From Anaerolineaceae bacterium (GTDB lineage Bacteria > Chloroflexota > Anaerolineae > Aggregatilineales > Phototrophicaceae): a stretch of DNA of 64,000 nucleotides. Every line of letters begins with the position of its first letter. The first letter of the stretch is position 1. The DNA is taken from NCBI GenBank assembly GCA_016124855.1, contig WGMX01000035.1, forward strand, positions 1-64,000, in the 5' to 3' direction. A program made the translations under genes and the position numbers. The notes beneath the pieces were generated by a model. The model did no database searches and was not told the origin of the DNA. It saw nothing but the letters and a program-made list of their open reading frames with translations. This document shows positions 15,828-24,191 of this stretch, one piece after another.

Positions 15828-17111
15828 ATGCAGATGGTTGATGCGGTCGGATTATTACAGGAATTGGTGAAGATACCCTCGCCCAATATGCCGGGAGACA
15901 CACAGGCGATTGCGGCTTATATCGCCAAGGTGATGGGTGACGCAGGCTGTGATGTGAAAATTCTTGCCCCCGAGCAGAAGCCGGAAGCGCAAAGTGTGGT
16001 GGCAACCCTTGGTCAAGGTTCACCGGTGATTATGCTGCACGCGCATATTGATACGGTTCCGATTGCGGCGAACGAGGCGCAGCGCTGGAGCGTTGATCCG
16101 TACGCGGCGGTGGTCAAAGACGGCAAATTGTACGGCAAAGGCAGTGTGGATGATAAAGCGCCGCTGGCTGCGATGATGGCGGTGATTTTGGAGAGAAGTG
16201 CTGAGGAAAATACGGAAAACAATCCTCACCCCCTAGCCCCCTCTCCACTTCGTAGAGAGGGGGAAGAAGAACCCTCACCCCCTCAGGGCGAGGGAAGCGT
16301 AATGGGAGGGTCTAAGCCCCTTCCCTACGATAAGGCGATCAGTGGAACTTTGGTTTTGGTAGCGGCGGCGGAGGAAGAAACGGGCGGTGTTCTGGGCACG
16401 AAGTGGTTAGCGGAAAATGGACATCTGCCGATGGGCGATTTTATTGTGGTGGGAGAACAGACACATAACCATGTGGCAACGGCGCATAAGGGCGTGATGC
16501 GGGCGACGGTTCGCGCGACTGGACGCTCGGTTCACGCGACCAATCCTGATCGTGGTATCAACGCGATTACGGCGATGGCAAAGGCGGTTTTGGCTTTGGA
16601 TGCTTATCATCGCGAACTGGCGACCCGACCGCATCCGATTGTGGGTGTGCCGACTTGCAACGTAGGTGTGATTCAAGGTGGCAGCACAGCCAATGCCGTA
16701 CCCGATAGCTGTGTGGTGTATCTGGATCGACGGATGGTTCCCGGCGAAAACCCAACAACCGTGCAAGATGAGATGAAAGCGGTGATCGCTTCTGTGGATG
16801 CGGGCGCGGCAGGGTTGAGCATCGGTGATTTCCAAACCTCGAACTGGTTTGAGTCAACCGCCGTTTTGCCCTTAGCGCAAACCTTTTTGGGATGTGTAGA
16901 GGCAGAACTGCATGAGCATCCGGGGCCGATTGGTTATTTGCCGGGGAGTGATGCCAAGCATCTGACCGGCGTGACGCGCGGCGAAATGATTATCTTCGGG
17001 CCGGGGAGTTACGAAGTGGCTCATGCTTTTGATGAGTATGTGGACTTGAGCGAATTTGCTAGTACGGTGAATATTCTGCGGGCGTTTATTGAGAAGGCAA
17101 TGCGGGATTAA
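15828..17111 (+). CDS. M20 family metallopeptidase (ArgE/DapE-like) with in-frame repeat insert
   Basis: Zinc-dependent amidohydrolase of 427 residues. Metal-site motifs are HAHID (H71, D75 region), GSVDDK (D108/D109) and AEEETGG (E182-E183), followed by the dimerisation domain and a C-terminal GPGSYEVAHAFDEYV with the last histidine. These enzymes cleave N-acyl or peptide bonds of amino acids. Residues about 124-167 are an extra segment (ENNPHPLAPSPLRREGEEEP and following) whose DNA is a family A repeat. It lies between two conserved elements of the catalytic domain. Without it the protein would be about 383 residues, which is normal. Function is probably kept if the loop is surface-exposed. 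Confidence 0.9.
   Translation: MQMVDAVGLLQELVKIPSPNMPGDTQAIAAYIAKVMGDAGCDVKILAPEQKPEAQSVVATLGQGSPVIMLHAHIDTVPIAANEAQRWSVDPYAAVVKDGKLYGKGSVDDKAPLAAMMAVILERSAEENTENNPHPLAPSPLRREGEEEPSPPQGEGSVMGGSKPLPYDKAISGTLVLVAAAEEETGGVLGTKWLAENGHLPMGDFIVVGEQTHNHVATAHKGVMRATVRATGRSVHATNPDRGINAITAMAKAVLALDAYHRELATRPHPIVGVPTCNVGVIQGGSTANAVPDSCVVYLDRRMVPGENPTTVQDEMKAVIASVDAGAAGLSIGDFQTSNWFESTAVLPLAQTFLGCVEAELHEHPGPIGYLPGSDAKHLTGVTRGEMIIFGPGSYEVAHAFDEYVDLSEFASTVNILRAFIEKAMRD
16224..16330. repeat. Family A repeats, copy 5, inside the M20 gene
   Basis: Two adjacent units: CCTCACCCCCTAGCCCCCTC with GAGAGGGGGAAG, then CCCTCACCCCCTCAGGGCGA with GGGAGGGTCTAAGCCC. Together they stay in frame (the extra segment is a multiple of three) and contain no stop in the coding frame. 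Confidence 0.85.
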
Positions 17112-17172
17112 CGGCCAAGAACGCCAAGATTAATACGAAGAGAATTAACCACAGAGAAATAAGAGAAAATCA
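17112..17172 (+). repeat. Family B repeat upstream of hydantoinase-like gene
   Basis: GGCCAAGAACGCCAAGATTA, then ATTAACCACAGAGAAATAAG, ending in AGAGAAAATCAAA directly before the GTG start. It makes up the entire M20-amidohydrolase spacer. Confidence 0.85.
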
Positions 17173-17174
17173 AA

Positions 17175-18575
17175 GTGGAATTTGAAACCCTGATTATCAA
17201 CGGCGATGTTGTAACTGAAACAGGTATTCGGCAGGTCGACATCGGCATAAACAATGGACAGATTAGCGCTTTATTGGCGCGTGGCAGCAGTGCTACCGCC
17301 TCCGAGGTGATTGATGCGGCAGGCGCGTTGGTCATCCCCGGCGCGATTGACATCCATTTTCACTGCCGCGCTCCGGCGTATCCCCAACGTGGCGATTTCG
17401 CCACCGAGACACGGGCGGCAGCAGCAGGCGGCGTGACTACCATTTTCGAGATGCCCATCTCCAAACCGTGCTGTGCAACCGGCGATATTTTCCGGTCGCG
17501 GAAGGCGTTGGGCGAGGCCGACAGTTACATCAACTTCGCCTTGTACGGCGCACCGGGATTGCTCGACCGCAAAGAAATCATGGACATGACCAACGAAGGC
17601 GCAATCGGCTTCAAAATCTTCATGACCGGCGCGCCCGCAGGCCGCAATGATGAGTTTGAGGGCTTATGTTTGCCAGAAGTGCCGGAACTGTATCAAGCCA
17701 TGAAGCTGGTGGCTGAAACCGGATTGGTGTGCGCGGTTCATGCCGAGAATAATCAACTGCTCGAATGGCATACGGCGCAGATGATGGCCGCCAAGCGCAA
17801 CGATGTGGCAGCACACGGCGAATCGCGTCCGCCGCATGTGGAAGCGCTGGCGGTGGCAACCTTGTTGACTCTCAATCATACCGCTGGAATGCGGCTGCAC
17901 ATCGCCCATATGACTTCTAAAGAAACGCTGGATGTGTTCCGACAGTTTAAGCAAGCTGGAGCAAAGGCCAGCGCCGAAACCTGTCCGCAATATCTGTTCT
18001 TCACTGAGGCCGACATGGAACGGGTTGGGCCGTATGCCAAGATTAATCCGCCGCTGCGACAACCCGAAGATGTAGCGGCTCTGTGGGGCGGGCTTGCCGA
18101 TGGTACATTGATGGCGGTCACAACCGATCACTCGCCGTTCACGGTTGAGGAAAAAGAACGGGCGCGAACCGACATCTGGCGGACTCCGCCGGGTGCGCCG
18201 GGAGTCGAAGAATTGGTTTTGGGCATGATGGACGCGGCGCTCAGAGGGCGATTGAGCATCGAAAAAGCGGTGCGGTTGATTAGCACCAACGGCGCAAAAC
18301 GCTTTGGTATTTATCCGCAAAAAGGTGCAATCGCCGTCGGTACGGATGCCGATATTGTGATTTATGATCCACAGGCGACAACCACGATTGATACCAATAA
18401 GCTGTTCAGCAAAGCGAAGGACTGCGACAAACTGTACGAGGGTATGACGTTTCAGGGCAAGGTCAATCGGACGATTGTCAACGGTACAACGGTGTTTGTA
18501 GACGGCGAAGTCATCGGCAAGCGCGGTGGTGGCAAATTTATACGTCCTGATGCAAGCCGCGTGCAGGAGCTTTAA
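17175..18575 (+). CDS. Dihydroorotase/allantoinase/hydantoinase-like cyclic amidohydrolase
   Basis: Binuclear zinc amidohydrolase of 466 residues. The metal-binding H-x-H is H61/H63 in DIHFHCRAP, the lysine to be carboxylated is K147 in GAIGFKIFM, and further histidines are H189 (VHAEN) and H244 (LHIAHMTS). The catalytic aspartate is D317 in TTDHSPF. All ligands are present, so it should be active on a cyclic amide (dihydropyrimidine, hydantoin, allantoin) or a related ring. The GTG at 17175 is the only start compatible with the spacing. It follows the M20 gene and precedes an M14 gene, so three amide hydrolases are encoded in a row. Confidence 0.92.
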   Translation: MEFETLIINGDVVTETGIRQVDIGINNGQISALLARGSSATASEVIDAAGALVIPGAIDIHFHCRAPAYPQRGDFATETRAAAAGGVTTIFEMPISKPCCATGDIFRSRKALGEADSYINFALYGAPGLLDRKEIMDMTNEGAIGFKIFMTGAPAGRNDEFEGLCLPEVPELYQAMKLVAETGLVCAVHAENNQLLEWHTAQMMAAKRNDVAAHGESRPPHVEALAVATLLTLNHTAGMRLHIAHMTSKETLDVFRQFKQAGAKASAETCPQYLFFTEADMERVGPYAKINPPLRQPEDVAALWGGLADGTLMAVTTDHSPFTVEEKERARTDIWRTPPGAPGVEELVLGMMDAALRGRLSIEKAVRLISTNGAKRFGIYPQKGAIAVGTDADIVIYDPQATTTIDTNKLFSKAKDCDKLYEGMTFQGKVNRTIVNGTTVFVDGEVIGKRGGGKFIRPDASRVQEL

Positions 18576-18577
18576 GG

Positions 18578-18628
18578 CAAATACGGACTAACCACAGAGA
18601 CACAGAGCAAAGCAGAGGAATACAAAAC
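18578..18628 (+). repeat. Family B repeat upstream of M14 gene
   Basis: ACTAACCACAGAGACACAGA followed by GCAAAGCAGAGGAATACAAA. The AGAGG lies about 13 bp before the ATG at 18632 and is the only Shine-Dalgarno-like stretch available. Confidence 0.85.
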
Positions 18629-18631
18629 GCG

Positions 18632-20344
18632 ATGAGCTACAACATTGATTTTGGTGAGTATTTTCTGTTTGATGAGTTGACAGGCCATTTGAAGGCGCTT
18701 GCGAACAGCTATCCACAGTTGGCGACGTTGGAGTCCTTGGGGAAAAGTTGGCGGCAGCGGGACATCTGGTGCATGACGATTACCAACAGTGCCACTGGCG
18801 CACATGACACCAAACCGGCTTTTTACATCGATGCACATATCCACGCCGAGGAAGTGACCACTTCACATACCGCGCTGTACACCATCTGGTATCTGCTGAC
18901 AAATTATGGCACGGATACCGAAGTCACTTGGCTGCTGGATAACACCACTTTTTACGTCATCCCGCGACTGAATCCCGATGGTGCAGAGATCAGTTTGACC
19001 ACTGGACATCATTGGTGCGGCAATGGGCGTTATCTGCCGGGGGAAGAACAGACTAAAGGTTTGTGCCAGCAAGACATCAACGGCGACGGCTTGATTGTGC
19101 AGATGCGAATCAAAGATGAGGCGGGCGAGTGGAAGATTTCCAAAGACGATCCACGCCTAATGATTCAACGGCAGCCGGGGGAAGTTGGCGATGGGCCGTA
19201 TTACCGGCTGTACCGCGAGGGACTCATCAAGGGCGATTGGGACGGCGTGAATTTCGAGATTGAACGTCCGCGTGATGGCAACCTCAATCGCAATTTTCCA
19301 GCGGGTTGGTGGTCAGAGAAGCGGCAGTACGGCGCGGGTGATTTGCCACTTTCCGAGTCGGAAGCGCTGGCCTCAGCAAACTTCATCTTGAGTCATCCGA
19401 ACATCGCTGGGATGCAGTGCTATCACACACACGGCGGTTTGCACCTGCGACCGTCGTTGATCGCGCCGGACAGCACGTTACCCCGCGCCGATTTGGCACT
19501 CATCAAGCGTATCGGAGCGATGGGACAAGCACTTACCGGTTATCCAGTGATTTCGGTATACGAGGAATTCACCGTCGATCCTGATAATCCACGCACAGGT
19601 TCATTGATGCAGTGGTCATATGACGAGTTGGGCATCATCACCTTCTCGACCGAGTTATGGAATCCTGAACTGGCGGCAGGTTTGCAAGACCCGGCGAAGT
19701 ATCAGATTCGGGCGCGATCAACCGAAGATGAAATCAAGCTGCTCAAGTACAACGATGAGCATTTGGGTGGCAAAGGGTTTGTCGATTGGCAGCCGTTTGA
19801 ACATCCGCAGTTGGGACACATCGATATTGGCGGTTGGACGCATATGTACACCTTCCGTAATCCGCCGCCGGCTTCAATGTCGGCCACCGAAAAAGCGCGC
19901 AATTTCCTGCGTGATACGATTCATACTAACTGTTTATTCACGCTTAAACACGCGGCTTGTACACCGTTGATTCAAATCGAGTCGCTGAGGGCAGAGTCAT
20001 TGGGCGCGAACTTGTATAAGCTAACGGCAGTGATCGCCAATGTCGGTTTCTTGCCGACCAATACTACCGAACGCGCGATCAAGTACGGCACAGCAGGCAG
20101 CGTCAAAACCGATTTGCAACTGGCTGACGGCATCGAATTGATTATGGGTTTGCAGTCACAGGATTTGGGTCACTTGGCGGGACGTAATGAGCGTGTGGCA
20201 ACATGGTCACCTTGGATGCCCGATTGGCATCATCCAAAAGGCAAAGCTGAGTGGTTGGTGCGGGCTGATCCGGGCAGCGAGATTACTATCACAGCAGGCG
20301 CTCAACGAGCGGGTTGGAAGCAGGCGACAGTGACATTGAAGTGA
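18632..20344 (+). CDS. M14 family zinc carboxypeptidase
   Basis: Metallocarboxypeptidase-like protein of 570 residues without a signal peptide. The zinc motif H-x-x-E is H71-E74 in AHIHAEEVTTSH. The third ligand is a histidine in CYHTHGGLHLRPS, and substrate-binding residues are expected around NRNFPAGWWSE. The catalytic glutamate is in TFSTELWNPE. A C-terminal extension of about 110 residues looks beta-rich, as found in long bacterial M14 proteins. It removes C-terminal residues or cleaves related amides. It is intracellular here, so it would act on imported material. It is the last gene of the continuous plus-strand operon before a minus-strand gene interrupts. Confidence 0.92.
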   Translation: MSYNIDFGEYFLFDELTGHLKALANSYPQLATLESLGKSWRQRDIWCMTITNSATGAHDTKPAFYIDAHIHAEEVTTSHTALYTIWYLLTNYGTDTEVTWLLDNTTFYVIPRLNPDGAEISLTTGHHWCGNGRYLPGEEQTKGLCQQDINGDGLIVQMRIKDEAGEWKISKDDPRLMIQRQPGEVGDGPYYRLYREGLIKGDWDGVNFEIERPRDGNLNRNFPAGWWSEKRQYGAGDLPLSESEALASANFILSHPNIAGMQCYHTHGGLHLRPSLIAPDSTLPRADLALIKRIGAMGQALTGYPVISVYEEFTVDPDNPRTGSLMQWSYDELGIITFSTELWNPELAAGLQDPAKYQIRARSTEDEIKLLKYNDEHLGGKGFVDWQPFEHPQLGHIDIGGWTHMYTFRNPPPASMSATEKARNFLRDTIHTNCLFTLKHAACTPLIQIESLRAESLGANLYKLTAVIANVGFLPTNTTERAIKYGTAGSVKTDLQLADGIELIMGLQSQDLGHLAGRNERVATWSPWMPDWHHPKGKAEWLVRADPGSEITITAGAQRAGWKQATVTLK

Positions 20345-20345
20345 G

Positions 20346-20395
20346 GAAGAAAAACAAAACGCAAAGGCGCAAGGGAGCAAAGACGCAAAGAAGGT
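20346..20395 (+). repeat. Family B-like repeat between convergent genes
   Basis: Purine-rich AACGCAAAGGCGCAAGGGAG and GCAAAGACGCAAAGAAGG units, the GCCAAG/ACGCAAAG half of family B without the ACCACAGAG part. Confidence 0.65.
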
Positions 20396-20399
20396 CAGA

Positions 20400-20750
20400 T
20401 TAGGATTGATCTTGTCTACGTTTTTCGTCCAGCAACTTCCGCATTCTGGCATTAAACTCGATAGCTTTCGGATTATTCGCTTCGTACTCCTGTCGCCACT
20501 TTTCAGCTTCATCGTCCACTCGCTGAATGTAAGTATCCACTTCGGCACGATGACTCAAATAGTAAGAAATAACAGCATGAACATCTTCGAGTTTGAGCCT
20601 GTCAAAATCTTCTACTATTTGTTCAGCACTAGCGCCTTGATTATAAGTTCCGATCAATACCGGAAGCGTGATACGAGTGTTGCCTACTCGAATCACACCA
20701 TCTTGATCGGTTCGCAGCGGCACATCAATTGTGGCAGGGGTTTCTAACAT
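20400..20750 (-). CDS. DUF433 domain protein (antitoxin-like), apparently orphan
   Basis: Small protein of 116 residues. The DUF433 core reads GVIRVGNTRITLPVLIGTYN, then ASAEQIVEDFDRLKLEDVHA and VISYYLSHRAEVDTYI. It is followed by a charged helical tail ending KLLDEKRRQDQS. DUF433 proteins are usually the antitoxin half of a pair with a DUF5615 (PIN-like) toxin. No such partner is encoded on either side: the gene stands alone, antisense to the catabolic operon, between the M14 and M24 genes. It may be the remnant of a toxin-antitoxin module or a solitary DNA-binding protein. Confidence 0.85.
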   Translation of the reverse strand: MLETPATIDVPLRTDQDGVIRVGNTRITLPVLIGTYNQGASAEQIVEDFDRLKLEDVHAVISYYLSHRAEVDTYIQRVDDEAEKWRQEYEANNPKAIEFNARMRKLLDEKRRQDQS

Positions 20751-20815
20751 ACTTCACCTCAAATACTGATGTGGTTTCATTATATCCGATTTGCTTAGAG
20801 AAAGTTCGACCAGCG

Positions 20816-21964
20816 ATGACCTTACAACTCCTCAGCGAAGCATTTTATCGACGGAAGATCGGGCAGATTCAGGCGCGGATGGATGAGCAGCAGTTAGACG
20901 GAATGCTGTTACTCGACGTGCCAAATGTGATTTATGCTTGCGGCTTTTTTCACACGCCGTCGGAGCGTCCACTTGGGTTATATATCCCAAAGAGTGGCGA
21001 GGTTGCGTTATTTGTACCGATGCTCGAATTGGAAAACGCAGGCGCAACATGGATCAAGGACATTCGCACCTATTTTGAGTATCCCGGTGAGGTGCATCCG
21101 GTTGAGTGGATGGTGAAAGAGGCGGGTGTCAAACACTTGGGTATTGATACGCTGACGGTGGATGTCTACCAAAAGTTGGGCGAGGGCGTCATTGTTACAC
21201 CGATGATTCAGCAAATGCGGTGGATCAAAGAGCCGGAAGAAATCGCGTTTGTCGAGAAGGCCGCGACTTATGCTGATTACTGCCTCGAATATATCCTCGA
21301 ACATGCCGGCGCGATCATCCGTGATGGCGGGACAGAACTCGATATTTTGAAAGCCTGCATCGGCGCAACTTCCGCCAAAATGAAAGCTGAGGTGGGCGAA
21401 ATTTTTAAACTGGGTGGGAGTTCAGTCGTTGGAACCGTTCACAGCGGCCCACGCGCTGCGCTGCCACATGGCTCTCCGATTGAACGTAAACCACAAATCG
21501 GCGAACCGATGATCGCGGGGATTGGCGCGTCCGTTGGTGGATATCATGCTGAAAGTGGCGCGACCTTTATCATTGGCGAACCCAAAGGTGATGTCATGCG
21601 CTGCCTCGAAGCGGCGATGGAATGTGACTTAGCAGGCATCAAAGCGCTGCGCGTGGGTAATAGCTGCACACAGGTCAATGATGCCGCGCTGAATGTGCTG
21701 CGTGACTATGGCTTGGGTGATGCCATTCGTCACCGCATCGGGCATGGCATGGGCTTACAGGGGCATGAAGGGCCGTGGCTGGCTCCGGGCGATCATACGC
21801 CGTTGGTTGCTGGCATGGTCTTTTCCAACGAACCGGGGATTTACCGACCGGGGATTGATGGTTACCGACTGATTGACAGCATGATTGTCACCGAAGGCGC
21901 GGCCAAAGTCCCCAGCCGATTCTTGGCGACCCATCCGCCGGAAAAACGGATCATCGCCATTTAG
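20816..21964 (+). CDS. M24 family (pita-bread) hydrolase with degenerate metal ligands
   Basis: Protein of 382 residues with a creatinase N-terminal domain (about 5-130) and a C-terminal pita-bread domain. Where metal-dependent aminopeptidases have D...D, this protein has AGIGASVGGYHAESGATF, so the first aspartate is glycine and the second glutamate. RIGHGMGLQGHEGP and FSNEPGIY are kept, and the last glutamate region reads YRLIDSM. This is the pattern of metal-independent members such as creatinase and ectoine hydrolase rather than Xaa-Pro aminopeptidase. The ATG at 20816 is chosen because homology-like sequence begins there. It probably cleaves a C-N bond in the same pathway. Confidence 0.85.
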   Translation: MTLQLLSEAFYRRKIGQIQARMDEQQLDGMLLLDVPNVIYACGFFHTPSERPLGLYIPKSGEVALFVPMLELENAGATWIKDIRTYFEYPGEVHPVEWMVKEAGVKHLGIDTLTVDVYQKLGEGVIVTPMIQQMRWIKEPEEIAFVEKAATYADYCLEYILEHAGAIIRDGGTELDILKACIGATSAKMKAEVGEIFKLGGSSVVGTVHSGPRAALPHGSPIERKPQIGEPMIAGIGASVGGYHAESGATFIIGEPKGDVMRCLEAAMECDLAGIKALRVGNSCTQVNDAALNVLRDYGLGDAIRHRIGHGMGLQGHEGPWLAPGDHTPLVAGMVFSNEPGIYRPGIDGYRLIDSMIVTEGAAKVPSRFLATHPPEKRIIAI

Positions 21965-22111
21965 TCACCTGCGCGTAAATAATGCATATGCCAAAAAATA
22001 GCCCGAGTCGGTGGTTTTTACGTCCACTTGTCCTATGACAACGCCTGTGCAATGTGTTCAGATTAAGCACTGAATGATTAGCAACAGTTGTATTAGGTAA
22101 GAGAGGGCCAT

Positions 22112-22354
22112 ATGACTTCCGAGTTTTTTACCCAACTCACCGATTTGATTGAACGTTGGGACATACTTTCGAAGGCAGCCGCCGAAAGGCTTGAGAAAGC
22201 TGAAAAAGACACGCAGGGAGATTTTTATGCAGGGCTGCTTTTTGGCATTGATATTGCCAGCGATGAATTGGCCGCAGCCTTAGCGAAAGCAGTCAAAGAG
22301 TCCACTCAAATGTCATCTGGCCTGCTGAAATCCCCTGAGAAACCTCTAAACTAG
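22112..22354 (+). CDS. Small hypothetical protein (80 aa)
   Basis: Predicted cytoplasmic helical protein. Charged helices (IERWDILSKAAAERLEKAEK) surround a central hydrophobic stretch AGLLFGIDIASDELAAALAK. A GAGAGGG ribosome-binding sequence lies about 5 bp before the ATG, and the gene is followed 17 bp later by another small gene, so the two form a probable operon. No family recognised. Confidence 0.7.
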   Translation: MTSEFFTQLTDLIERWDILSKAAAERLEKAEKDTQGDFYAGLLFGIDIASDELAAALAKAVKESTQMSSGLLKSPEKPLN

Positions 22355-22371
22355 ATTTTTTGGAGGGCGCA

Positions 22372-22719
22372 ATGGTACAAGACCCTATCGTAGAAGCGAA
22401 GTTTGATGCTGTCCAACAGTTGGTCGATACGCGCGACTATGCCGGCGCGCGGCTTATCCTGAAGGGGATTGACGACCCAACCGCCCGCGAATGGGAACGC
22501 AAAATTGATGCGCTGCACCCCCCACCTAAACTCAGCAACTGGACGGCGCATCTCATTATTTCGGTGATCGCGTTTGCAATCGGCGGTGTCGCGCTGATTG
22601 TTTTCTTTGCAACTTTCTTTGATTGGCGGATTGATTACTCGGTGCGATCACTCGCCATTGTGTTGGCGGTTGCAGGTTTCGCGGTAGCTTTTGTGACGAA
22701 CAAGTTGGGCAAGCGCTGA
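22372..22719 (+). CDS. Small membrane protein with two TM helices
   Basis: A 115-residue protein. The N-terminal half is cytoplasmic and helical (VQQLVDTRDYAGARLILKGI resembles a single TPR-like pair). Two adjacent TM helices follow, LIISVIAFAIGGVALIVFFA and SLAIVLAVAGFAVAFVTN, and the protein ends with a basic GKR. The ATG at 22372 is chosen because GGAGG lies 5-6 bp before it; a TTG 12 bp upstream is in frame but has no ribosome-binding site. Function unknown; it probably works with the preceding 80-residue protein. Confidence 0.75.
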   Translation: MVQDPIVEAKFDAVQQLVDTRDYAGARLILKGIDDPTAREWERKIDALHPPPKLSNWTAHLIISVIAFAIGGVALIVFFATFFDWRIDYSVRSLAIVLAVAGFAVAFVTNKLGKR

Positions 22720-22745
22720 TGATTTATTACTGACCAATACCGTCT

Positions 22746-24011
22746 TCAATTGGAAGGCTGATTTTCTTCTAAAATAGTCCTGATTACTTTTACTGCCTCG
22801 CGTATTCCATCCTCCGCCGAAACTTTCTTGCCGAGTTCCACTGCTTTTTCTCGCATAATGGGATCGCTTGTCACTGCTCGAATCGCTGCTGCCAGCTTAT
22901 CCGCCGTGAGTTTTTTACGGGGAATCGGTTCCGTTCCGACGCCAAGCTGCTTGACCATCCGCCCCCAATACGGTTGATCGGCGTTGTGGGGTACGATGAT
23001 CGTCGGTACACCTGCTCGTAAACCGGACGCGGTTGTGCCTGATCCGCCATGATGAACCACCGCCGCCATCTGTGGGAACAACCAGCTATGAGGCGCATAT
23101 TTCAAAATGTGGATGCTGTCAGGCACATCATCTGTGCCTAGCCCTGCCCAACCTGTCAGGATAACCGCGCGCTTGCCCGATTGCTTCACCGCGTCGATTA
23201 ATAAGCGCGTGGTGGCTTCTGGTTGGCTATCTGGCATACTGCCAAAACCGATATAGACGGGCGCATCTCCTGCCGCCAGAAAATCAACTAATGCCTGCGC
23301 AGGCGTCCATTGGGGATCATCATCAAACAGATAGCCGGTGATTTGAAAACGCTCATCCCAATCTGCTGGACGCTGTACCACATGCCGGCTCACGGTTGTC
23401 AGTGCCGGTGTAACAGCCAGCATCGCTTGAAAATCCTTAAATTTGCTTTTAGGCAGTCCCAGATGTTTGACCGCCACTTCGTTCCGCGGGCCAGCGAGTA
23501 TCATCCACGTAATACGGCGGATAAGGGTGTAGCTCAAGCGGTTGTACCAGTCTTTAAAAGGGAACCAATCGGGTGCAGGGGATGCGGCGGTGACAAATTC
23601 GCGTGTCGGATTAAGCGGTGCGGGATTGATGAGGATGGTCTTGAGCTTATTCACACGCAAAATATCAAACAAAAGGCCGACACCAAACTCCACCGTCATC
23701 AACACGTCTGATTCTCGCGTGGCATCCAGCACTTCCAAGGCCATCTGCGTAAAAATCGGATTGAGCAATTTCCGGGCGATTTGCATTTGCTGGAGGGGAT
23801 TGGCATCCATGATTGAAGCATGTTCTTTCGCGAAGGTATTCACATCAGTCGTCAGTGGATAAAATCCTAAATGACGTGCGCGTACCCATGCCTCGTAACC
23901 CCGCGAGGCCACAACTTGTACCTCATGACCTGCCGCCTGTAAGGCCATCCCTAAAACAACGTGCGGACGAATATCACCCCATGAGCCGTACACAAATATT
24001 GTGATATGCAT
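22746..24011 (-). CDS. MGT/UGT-like glycosyltransferase (family 1)
   Basis: GT-B glycosyltransferase of 421 residues. The acceptor-binding N-terminal domain begins ITIFVYGSWGDIRPHVVLGM, and the C-terminal nucleotide-sugar motif is VVHHGGSGTTASGLRAGVP followed by VPHNADQPYWG. This is the signature of sterol/macrolide/antibiotic UDP-glycosyltransferases. It transfers a sugar from a nucleotide sugar to a small lipophilic acceptor in the cytosol. It is convergent with the two small genes upstream and divergent from the acetyltransferase pair. The acceptor is unknown. Confidence 0.93.
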   Translation of the reverse strand: MHITIFVYGSWGDIRPHVVLGMALQAAGHEVQVVASRGYEAWVRARHLGFYPLTTDVNTFAKEHASIMDANPLQQMQIARKLLNPIFTQMALEVLDATRESDVLMTVEFGVGLLFDILRVNKLKTILINPAPLNPTREFVTAASPAPDWFPFKDWYNRLSYTLIRRITWMILAGPRNEVAVKHLGLPKSKFKDFQAMLAVTPALTTVSRHVVQRPADWDERFQITGYLFDDDPQWTPAQALVDFLAAGDAPVYIGFGSMPDSQPEATTRLLIDAVKQSGKRAVILTGWAGLGTDDVPDSIHILKYAPHSWLFPQMAAVVHHGGSGTTASGLRAGVPTIIVPHNADQPYWGRMVKQLGVGTEPIPRKKLTADKLAAAIRAVTSDPIMREKAVELGKKVSAEDGIREAVKVIRTILEENQPSN

Positions 24012-24107
24012 TATCTACCTCCTCCGGCTTTGGTGCTATCATTATAGATCATATTCAATTGAACATTCGAAATATGGAAAGTGTTCTCTTGCTGTAATGA
24101 AAAGTGA

Positions 24108-24135
24108 TTGGCAAGCGGTGTGAAAATGGTATAAT
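24108..24135 (+). promoter_or_regulatory. Sigma-70 promoter of the acetyltransferase pair
   Basis: TTGGCA at 24108-24113, a 16-bp spacer, and a perfect TATAAT at 24130-24135; start point near 24142, about 50 nt before the ATG at 24192. Confidence 0.75.
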
Positions 24136-24191
24136 GGGTCATAAGGGTTCAAATAAGAAGTAACCTTTGTACTTTAGAAAGACCACTTGCC

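Noticed and set aside
14272-18575. Allantoin degradation operon (AllB, AllC, AllD)
   Set aside because: The cyclic amidohydrolase and Ldh_2 fit, but the M20 enzyme has ArgE/DapE-type motifs and there is no allantoate amidohydrolase, ureidoglycolate lyase or uric-acid gene nearby.
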